Source: Desulfosarcina sp.
GTDB lineage: Bacteria; Desulfobacterota; Desulfobacteria; Desulfobacterales; Desulfosarcinaceae
Assembly: GCA_018224455.1 (NCBI GenBank)
Contig: JAGTUY010000042.1
Coordinates: 1 to 6,044 of the forward strand
Reading direction: 5' to 3'
Length of the DNA stretch: 6,044 nucleotides
Positions within the stretch are counted from its first letter, which is position 1. Each line of letters starts with the position of its first letter. The notes below the pieces were generated by a model, which worked only from the letters and a program-made list of their open reading frames with translations, was not told the DNA's origin and searched no databases. This document shows positions 1 through 6,044 of this stretch, in pieces. Made by a program: the position numbers and the translations under genes.

Positions 1-3000
1 GTGGTTCTGGGTGAACCCGGCATAGGTAAATCGAGGTTGATCCTGGAATGGAAGCGCCACTTGAGATCGCTCCATCAATCCACCCCATTGCGCTGGATTG
101 AAGCGCATAGCCTCGCCTTTGGACATGAATTAGCTTTTCATCTTTTAAAAAACCTCTTACATGCGGCCATGGACATCTCAGATACCACCCCGGATTCCCG
201 CGTTGAAGAAATTTTACGAACCACAATCAAGCAGGAAATCTGCCCTGACGAAGAAAATTTACAGCTTTACCTGGCCCACCTCCTGGAATTAGATCTTACC
301 GACCAGGAGGAAGCGCAAGTCCATCTACTACACGCCCAGGAACTGCGGCTTAAGTATTTACAGGCCATTCAAACTTTGTTCCGCTGCCTGTCAGATAAAC
401 AACCCCTGATCATCGTCCTGGAAGATCTCCATTGGGCGGACGCCTCATCCGTCGACTTATTGGTTGAACTGCTTTCCCTAACATCTTCTTCCCCGATCTT
501 ATTCTGTCTGGTCTCCCGACAGGAGCATGACTCCATTGGTTGGAACTTAATCAAAGCCGCACGCGAAAAGATCGGGCTACGGCTGACTCAGATTAACCTG
601 GGCAATCTTTCTGAAGACGAAAGTCAATCTTTTGTTGAGCAATTGACCAATATCAAAAATATCCCTGAGGTCGTCAAAAAAGCGGTCCTGAATAAATCGG
701 AGGGAAACCCCTACTTCATTGAGGAATTAATTCGGATGTTGATCAACGAGGGGGTACTTGTCAAAAAGGGTGAACGCTTTACCGTTGCCCCAAAAATCGA
801 CGAAAACAAAATACCAGGCAGTTTACAGGGACTGCTCACCGCCAGGATTGACCGTTTGCCTGAAGAAGCCCGGCTGACTCTCCGTATCGCCAGCGTGATT
901 GGCCGGAATTTCCCCGAAAAAGTCATCGAATACGTGATGAAACAACACGCTCCTGAGCTTGATCTGTTTGAGCAATTGAACATTCTCGAATCCATCAGGA
1001 TGATCAGCGTTGCCGAGATTAAACCCGCTCTGACCTATAAATTTCACCACATTTTGCTCCATGACGCGGCATACCATTCCATTATTGAAACCGATCGCGT
1101 GGAATTGCACAAAAATGTGGGCACAGCCCTGGAGGAACTTTACCCCGAACAGGAAGAACGACTGGCATCTCAACTGGCGCATCATTTCCTTCAAGCGGGT
1201 GACACGAAAAAAGCTTTTCACTACCTGGATGTGGCCGGCCATGTGTCTCTGGATGCCTTTGCAACAGCTGAGGCAGAATCATATTTTTCACGCGCAGTTC
1301 AACTGACGTCGGACCCCGAACATCTGGCTCATTTGTACACCGACCTGGGTGAAACCCTCGCTCAGCAGGGCAAGCACCAAGAAGCCGTACAGACATGGAA
1401 AGATGCCATCAAATCTCTTCGTGAAACGGGCCATATCAATCGGCTTGCCAGGGTGTATGCCTGGTCCGCGCGGTCCGCCTGGTGGAGTTATGACCCTCAA
1501 CAAAGCCTTGAAATATGCCTGGAAGGACTGAAAGCCATTGATGGTGCCGAGGAGAGTCCCGACATCGCCTACCTGATTCATGAAACCGGACGGGCATATC
1601 TGTTTAATGATCAGCCTGATAAAGCCCGCGCCTACAGTGAACAATCCCTTGAAATGGCCCGGCATTTGGATGCTGTCGATGTTCAGGCAGAAGCCTTGGC
1701 CACCATCGGCATCCTGCCAACAACCAAACCGCAACAAGCCATCGATGCTCTTGAAATGGCCGTCAAGATCAGTGAATCGAATGACCTCTTTGGACCTGCT
1801 TCACGGGCCTATATCAACCTGGCAGCAGTTGTCGATAATTTGGGTGAAGTTCGCCGAGCGCGAGATTACCGCATGCGTGCCATTCAACTCGGAAAGAAGA
1901 TCGGCGGTATTTCAGACGAAGTATTGATCCATCAGACCATCGCCAATGCATCTTTGTGGTTAGCAGATTTTGAGGACGCTGAAGATCGCCTCAAACAGAT
2001 CCGCGAATTAAATCGCCAGTCAGCCACACAACTCTCTCAAAACATGTTCTCCCAAACCTTCCTTGAAGGCAATCTTTACCGCCTCAAAGGTGATTTTAAC
2101 CATGCTGCTGATATGTTTACTGACCTGATTGATCGCAGTCGTCAAGTTAAAGATCATCAGCACTTGCTGGAAGCGCATTGTGCCTTAGCTGAGACTATAT
2201 TAGAACCTTACATTCTGAGTGATTCCAACAACAATACCAGCGATTTAGATATCGCCCTCAGCATGCTTGAGGAGGTTCAAAAGCAAACCAAAGACGATCA
2301 GCTCTTCTCGAGCGTCCCGTTCTATTGTCTCAAAGGCGACATCTATGCTGCCAAAAAAGACTTTGACAAAGCTGAGAAAGCCTTGAGTAAAGCTGAAAAT
2401 GTTTACCGGAATCAACCCACAATGCAAGATCGTGTGCGGATCATCCACACCCAGGCCAGGATAGCAGCACATGAGCATAATTATGAGAAGGCTTTAAACC
2501 AGCTTTCTGAAATGGATCGATTACTTGAAAAAATGGAAGGCCACTGGTGGCGCGCCAGGGTTTGGCTCGAAATGGGAGATATTCACCTCGCTAGAAACAA
2601 TCCGGAAGATGTCGACCAGGCTCAAAACTTCTTCCGCGAATCCCTGGCAGAATTCGGCGAAATGGATATTAACTATTACACCGATGTGATCATCGACAAA
2701 TTACGTCTGGTCAAACACGTTTCCCGTGCCCAGGCGATTGCACATCGAAAAATTACTGAAGAATTGGAACAGGCAGGCAGAGTACAGCATACTTTCATCC
2801 CCACCCACTCTCCCGAGATTCCTGGATATGATATCTCTGGTGTCCTGCTTCCTGCCCATGAGACCTCCGGAGATTTTTATGATTTTATCCATTTAGACAA
2901 TAATAAACTGGGCGTAGTCATCGCCGACGTAGGTGATAAAGGTGCTGGTGCAGCCCTCTATATGGCCATGAGCCGTACGTTAATACGTACATATGCCGGA

Positions 3001-3498
3001 GAAAACCGGATGAGCCCGGAACAAGTTCTGCATCAGGTCAACCGGCGCATCCTGACGGATACCCAGCAGGGCATCTTCTTGACCGTTGTCTTTGGAATCC
3101 TTGACTCCATGGCAAGCACCTTCACATATGTGAATGCTGGACACAATCCTCCAGCTTTGCTAAAGAATGAAAATGGTCAGGTAAATTTAACGCAACTTAA
3201 AAAAACGGGGACCCTGGTTGGGATTTTTGGAGAAAACACCTGGAAAGAAAAAACGATTGCGCTTAAACCAGGCGAGGTACTGGTTCTATACACCGACGGC
3301 ATCACCGAAGCCCAAAACGAAGATGGTGAATTTTACGGGACGGAACGTTTTTATACGACACTGCAATCCGAGTTTACGACCCAAGCTGAAGCTTATCGCA
3401 ACAGCATACTCGAAAGTGTCCAGGCGTTCACCGGGTCCTCGCTGCGGCTTGACGACGTCACCCTGATTGTGATCTCAAAAGAGCCTGAACATCATTAG
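1..3498 (+). CDS. AAA_16/STAND ATPase-TPR-SpoIIE-type PP2C phosphatase fusion (5' partial)
   Basis: Large cytosolic signalling protein, seen here as its last 1165 residues; no signal peptide or membrane segment is apparent. Domains in order: (1) AAA_16/STAND nucleotide-binding module, with Walker A GEPGIGKS at 4-11, an extended Walker B IIVLEDLHWAD at 137-147, a GxP-like GNPYFIEEL at 235-243, and a following helical region with LTARIDRLP (279-287) and FHHILLHDAAY (348-358); (2) about twelve TPR-like helical hairpins, roughly 388-890; (3) a linker helix (about 905-935) containing RVQHTFIP; (4) SpoIIE/RsbU PP2C domain, about 935-1160. Metal-site motifs are intact: SGDFYD (D958), IADVGDKG (D976), NAGHNPP (1045-1051), YTDG (D1099) and LDD (1150-1152), so an active Ser/Thr phosphatase is expected. 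The family usually acts on phosphorylated STAS anti-anti-sigma proteins; the substrate here is unknown. The GTG at base 1 is not a credible start: it falls inside the beta strand leading into the P-loop, so the N-terminus continues upstream. The TAG stop is followed 19 bases later by a terminator hairpin. Domain calls are secure; the biological role is inferred. Confidence 0.93.
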   Translation: MVLGEPGIGKSRLILEWKRHLRSLHQSTPLRWIEAHSLAFGHELAFHLLKNLLHAAMDISDTTPDSRVEEILRTTIKQEICPDEENLQLYLAHLLELDLTDQEEAQVHLLHAQELRLKYLQAIQTLFRCLSDKQPLIIVLEDLHWADASSVDLLVELLSLTSSSPILFCLVSRQEHDSIGWNLIKAAREKIGLRLTQINLGNLSEDESQSFVEQLTNIKNIPEVVKKAVLNKSEGNPYFIEELIRMLINEGVLVKKGERFTVAPKIDENKIPGSLQGLLTARIDRLPEEARLTLRIASVIGRNFPEKVIEYVMKQHAPELDLFEQLNILESIRMISVAEIKPALTYKFHHILLHDAAYHSIIETDRVELHKNVGTALEELYPEQEERLASQLAHHFLQAGDTKKAFHYLDVAGHVSLDAFATAEAESYFSRAVQLTSDPEHLAHLYTDLGETLAQQGKHQEAVQTWKDAIKSLRETGHINRLARVYAWSARSAWWSYDPQQSLEICLEGLKAIDGAEESPDIAYLIHETGRAYLFNDQPDKARAYSEQSLEMARHLDAVDVQAEALATIGILPTTKPQQAIDALEMAVKISESNDLFGPASRAYINLAAVVDNLGEVRRARDYRMRAIQLGKKIGGISDEVLIHQTIANASLWLADFEDAEDRLKQIRELNRQSATQLSQNMFSQTFLEGNLYRLKGDFNHAADMFTDLIDRSRQVKDHQHLLEAHCALAETILEPYILSDSNNNTSDLDIALSMLEEVQKQTKDDQLFSSVPFYCLKGDIYAAKKDFDKAEKALSKAENVYRNQPTMQDRVRIIHTQARIAAHEHNYEKALNQLSEMDRLLEKMEGHWWRARVWLEMGDIHLARNNPEDVDQAQNFFRESLAEFGEMDINYYTDVIIDKLRLVKHVSRAQAIAHRKITEELEQAGRVQHTFIPTHSPEIPGYDISGVLLPAHETSGDFYDFIHLDNNKLGVVIADVGDKGAGAALYMAMSRTLIRTYAGENRMSPEQVLHQVNRRILTDTQQGIFLTVVFGILDSMASTFTYVNAGHNPPALLKNENGQVNLTQLKKTGTLVGIFGENTWKEKTIALKPGEVLVLYTDGITEAQNEDGEFYGTERFYTTLQSEFTTQAEAYRNSILESVQAFTGSSLRLDDVTLIVISKEPEHH

Positions 3499-3517
3499 CC
3501 AAATCACTATCCAATAG

Positions 3518-3549
3518 AAAAAGCCTGGCAATTGATACCAGGCTTTTTT
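3518..3549. terminator. Bidirectional rho-independent terminator between convergent genes
   Basis: GCCTGG (3523-3528) pairs with CCAGGC (3538-3543) around a 9-base loop (3529-3537). The flanking A5 (3518-3522) and T6 (3544-3549) extend the stem to about 11 bp. Read on the + strand, the hairpin ends in six Ts, 19 bases after the phosphatase-fusion stop codon. Read on the - strand, the complement of the A-run gives a five-U tail, about 21 bases after the clpC stop codon. It is therefore placed to terminate both genes and to limit antisense read-through. Nothing else is seen in the 72-base gap. Confidence 0.9.
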
Positions 3550-3570
3550 ATTAAATGTATTGTTTACAGG

Positions 3571-6042
3571 TTAGCCGGAGACTTCGGCCTGATCCATTTC
3601 GGGGACATCCACTGTCTCTTTCTTTTTAAACATCGGTTGGTCATCCTTAATATCGACCAAAACGGTATCCCCGTGAGTAAATTCACCCGAAAGCAAACTG
3701 ATTGATAGGGGACTTTCCACATGCTTTTGTAATGCTCGTTTGAGCGGGCGTGCGCCAAACGCAGGATCGTAACCTTCGTTGGCTAACCACAAAGTGGCAG
3801 CTTCAGTTAATTCCACCCGTAAACCGTGATCTTCCAGTCGAGATTGGATATCTTCCATTTGCAAACCCACAATTTCGCGCATATCTTCTTTAGAAAGCGG
3901 TGAGAATAGGATGATCTCGTCAATTCGGTTCAAAAACTCAGGTCGGAAGGCGCCTTTGAGCGCTTTTTCAATTTTCTCTTTGTCCGCTTTGTCACCTTCA
4001 TCCGTGGAACCGAGGAAACCTAAAGTACCGCCTTTGGTCACGTATTCTGTGCCCAGGTTGCTGGTCATGATCAATACCGTATTGCGGAAATCAACCACTC
4101 GCCCCTGTCCATCAGTCAGACGACCATCATCAAGGATCTGCAGCAGTGCATTCCAAACCTCAGGATGGGCTTTTTCGACTTCATCAAACAAAACCACCCG
4201 GTAAGGACGCCGTCGTACAGCTTCTGTCAGTTGTCCACCCTCCTCATAACCTACATACCCGGGCGGTGCGCCAAACAACCGCGAGACAGAATGCTGTTCT
4301 CGGTATTCGCTCATATCAATCCGCACCAAAGCTTCTTCATCATCAAACATAAATTCAGCCAGGGCTTTGGCCAGTTCTGTTTTGCCCACACCTGAAGGCC
4401 CGATGAAGATAAACGATCCAATCGGCCGGCGGGGGTCCTTAAGCCCGCTTCGGGCACGCCGGATTGCATCTGCCACAGCTTCTACTGCTTCAGATTGGCC
4501 TACCAACCGTTCGTGCAACCGGTCTTCCATTTTCAGCAGTTTATCCTTTTCATCTTCCAGCATTTGCGAGACGGGGATGCCCGTCCACTGGTTGATCACT
4601 TCAGTGATGTCGTTGACATCCACAACCTCATCCAGCTTATGGTCCTGCTCCCAGCGATCACGTTTGTGATTAAATTCATCCTCAATCCGCAACCGTTCAG
4701 ATTTCATCTGGGCGGCGCGTTCATAATCACGTTCGACGCCGGCGTGTTCTTCTTCCTTCAACAAGCGGTCAATTTCGCTCTTCAATTCTTTTAAGTCATC
4801 TGGCAGGGAATACAACGCCACGCGCAGCTTGGCTGCCGCTTCATCCACCAGGTCAATCGCCTTATCGGGAAGCCGCCGGTCCGTGACATAACGGGCGGAT
4901 AGTTTGGCCGCCTGCACCAGGGCTTCATCAGAGAAGGTCACCTTATGGTGGGCTTCATACCGATCCCGCAGACCACGTAACATCTCGATCGTGTCCTCTA
5001 CAGAAGGTTCTTCCACATATACCGGGGCAAATCGGCGCTCCAATGCAGCATCCTTCTCAATGTATTTATGATACTCATCCAGCGTGGTAGCCCCGACGCA
5101 TTGCAGTTCACCGCGTGCCAGGGCAGGTTTGAGCATGCTGGAGGCATCCATTGCGCCTTGCGCAGCACCTGCGCCAACGACAGTGTGCAATTCGTCAATG
5201 AACAGGATGATCTCACCCTCTGAGCGCTGGATCTCTTCTATGGCGGCTTTCAGACGCTCTTCAAATTCGCCACGGAAACGGGAACCCGCGATCATTGCGC
5301 CCAGGTCGAGCGAAACAACCCGCTTTCCCATCAAGATCTCAGGCACATCATTGCCAGCTACCTTTTGAGATAGACCTTCCACAATGGCGGTTTTGCCCAC
5401 TCCCGCCTCGCCGATCAAAACCGGGTTGTTCTTTGTCCGTCGACACAGGATTTGGATCAAGCGTAAAATTTCAATATCACGCCCAATCACCGGGTCCAGC
5501 TTGCCTTTACGGGCTAATTGGGTCAGGTCGCGGGAATACTTTTCCAGAGTGCGGTAACGTGATTCTGCTTTTGGATCGGTCACATTTTGCCCACCACGCA
5601 GTTCATTAACGGCATCCATCACCCGCTGGCGTGTGATGCCCAAATCCTCCATCAGCCGGGCAGCCGGGGTGTTTCTTTCACTTAAGATCGCCAAAAAGAG
5701 ATGCTCGGTTGAGATGTATTCATCCTTCAACCGGTTAGCTTCCTGGTTGGCCTGGTCAACAATTCGTTTGACCCGGGGTGTGATAAACACCTGGCCCGCG
5801 CCACCACCAAAGATATTCGCTTTCGGGCTGGTCCGCAGGATATAATCCAAGCGTTCTTTAAAGTTTTCGCCATCGACCTTGAGAATCTCAAGCAGTTGCG
5901 AGATCACGCCCTGTGGTTGCTCGATCAACGCCAACAGGATGTGTTCGGTATCTATTTGGTTGTGCCCGTAACGTTGGATAATTTCAGCTGCGCGCTGCGC
6001 TGCTTCCTGGGCACGTTCGGTAAAACGATCAAATCGCATCAT
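3571..6042 (-). CDS. clpC: ATP-dependent Clp protease ATP-binding subunit ClpC
   Basis: Hsp100 AAA+ unfoldase that threads proteins into the ClpP peptidase; cytosolic, hexameric in the family, used in protein quality control and regulated proteolysis. The 823 residues match the usual ClpC length. Order: two Clp_N repeats (about 7-45 and 91-130, each with a TEH motif); first AAA+ with Walker A GEAGVGKT (211-218), pore loop RFRG (255-258), Walker B IILFIDE (278-284) and arginine finger LERRF (334-338); short UVR-like middle domain (about 428-460); second AAA+ with Walker A GPSGVGKT (548-555), pore loop GYVGYE (595-600), Walker B VVLFDE (616-621), sensor 1 TSN (660-662), FRPEFLNR (699-706) and sensor 2 GARP (763-766). 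The LGF loop at 674-676 is the ClpP-docking tripeptide. This loop and the absence of ClpB's long coiled-coil middle domain separate it from ClpB. The start was chosen because MMRFDRFTERAQ parallels the Bacillus subtilis ClpC start MMFGRFTERAQ; the next codon is also ATG. Only two upstream bases are visible, so the promoter, RBS and any ctsR/mcs-type neighbours cannot be judged. No catalytic residue appears to be missing. Confidence 0.98.
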   Translation of the reverse strand: MMRFDRFTERAQEAAQRAAEIIQRYGHNQIDTEHILLALIEQPQGVISQLLEILKVDGENFKERLDYILRTSPKANIFGGGAGQVFITPRVKRIVDQANQEANRLKDEYISTEHLFLAILSERNTPAARLMEDLGITRQRVMDAVNELRGGQNVTDPKAESRYRTLEKYSRDLTQLARKGKLDPVIGRDIEILRLIQILCRRTKNNPVLIGEAGVGKTAIVEGLSQKVAGNDVPEILMGKRVVSLDLGAMIAGSRFRGEFEERLKAAIEEIQRSEGEIILFIDELHTVVGAGAAQGAMDASSMLKPALARGELQCVGATTLDEYHKYIEKDAALERRFAPVYVEEPSVEDTIEMLRGLRDRYEAHHKVTFSDEALVQAAKLSARYVTDRRLPDKAIDLVDEAAAKLRVALYSLPDDLKELKSEIDRLLKEEEHAGVERDYERAAQMKSERLRIEDEFNHKRDRWEQDHKLDEVVDVNDITEVINQWTGIPVSQMLEDEKDKLLKMEDRLHERLVGQSEAVEAVADAIRRARSGLKDPRRPIGSFIFIGPSGVGKTELAKALAEFMFDDEEALVRIDMSEYREQHSVSRLFGAPPGYVGYEEGGQLTEAVRRRPYRVVLFDEVEKAHPEVWNALLQILDDGRLTDGQGRVVDFRNTVLIMTSNLGTEYVTKGGTLGFLGSTDEGDKADKEKIEKALKGAFRPEFLNRIDEIILFSPLSKEDMREIVGLQMEDIQSRLEDHGLRVELTEAATLWLANEGYDPAFGARPLKRALQKHVESPLSISLLSGEFTHGDTVLVDIKDDQPMFKKKETVDVPEMDQAEVSG

Positions 6043-6044
6043 AA

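Noticed and set aside
823..1737. Several open reading stretches of about 100-150 codons on the minus strand (823-1242, 1082-1396, 1288-1737).
   Set aside because: They lie wholly antisense to the TPR and ATPase coding region of the fusion gene, overlap one another in different frames, and their translations resemble no family I recognise.
2975..2990. Perfect inverted repeat GTACGT-TAAT-ACGTAC, which looks like an operator or small hairpin.
   Set aside because: It lies within the conserved phosphatase segment RTLIRT, where two Arg-Thr pairs are both encoded starting CGTAC. Because CGTACG is itself palindromic, the repeated codons create the inverted repeat by chance.
4367..5609. Plus-strand open stretches of about 95-105 codons opposite clpC.
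   Set aside because: They mirror highly conserved ClpC coding sequence; their serine-, arginine- and proline-rich translations are typical of antisense shadows.
3571..6042. ClpB (disaggregase) as the identity of the minus-strand gene.
   Set aside because: The long coiled-coil middle domain of ClpB is absent, a short UVR-type segment is present instead, and the LGF ClpP-docking loop is intact.
1..6044. A functional or operonic link between the phosphatase fusion and clpC, both plausible stress-response players.
   Set aside because: The genes are convergent and separated by a bidirectional terminator, so they are not co-transcribed; adjacency alone does not support a joint system.
6036..6044. 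Alternative clpC start at the second ATG codon (6037-6039), or further upstream outside the window.
   Set aside because: The tandem Met start matches the known B. subtilis ClpC N-terminus, so the first ATG is preferred; with only two upstream bases visible this cannot be settled by a ribosome binding site.

Overview
The window holds two long genes that converge on a shared terminator, and almost nothing else. About 97-98% of the bases are coding; the only gap is 72 bases between the two stop codons (3499-3570).

Left part (1-3498, + strand): the 3' portion of a very large gene whose beginning lies outside the window. The visible 1165 residues run from an AAA_16/STAND-type ATPase (nucleotide-binding loop at the very edge), through a long array of about twelve TPR-like helical hairpins, to a complete C-terminal SpoIIE/RsbU-type PP2C serine/threonine phosphatase. 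It reads as a one-protein signalling device: a nucleotide-dependent switch and a protein-interaction scaffold wired to a phosphatase. Phosphatases of this class usually dephosphorylate STAS-domain anti-anti-sigma proteins. The missing N-terminus probably carries an input domain, which cannot be identified here.

Middle (3499-3570): a strong hairpin flanked by an A-run and a T-run, so it can end transcription from both sides.

Right part (3571-6042, - strand): a full-length clpC gene (823 residues) for the Hsp100 unfoldase that feeds the ClpP protease. It has a double N-domain, two AAA+ modules, a short UVR-type middle domain and a ClpP-docking LGF loop. Its start is only two bases from the window edge, so its promoter and ribosome binding site are not visible.

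Organism: probably a member of Chloroflexota, class Anaerolineae. This rests on recalled resemblance: the phosphatase core wording (ADVGDKGAGAALYMA, followed by SRTLIRTYA), large AAA_16-TPR signalling fusions, and a ClpC N-domain linker containing GGAGQVFITPR. It is an inference of moderate confidence. The two genes are convergent, so they are not an operon, and no functional link between them is shown. No mobile element, CRISPR array or RNA gene is visible. The most unusual item is the ATPase-TPR-phosphatase fusion.
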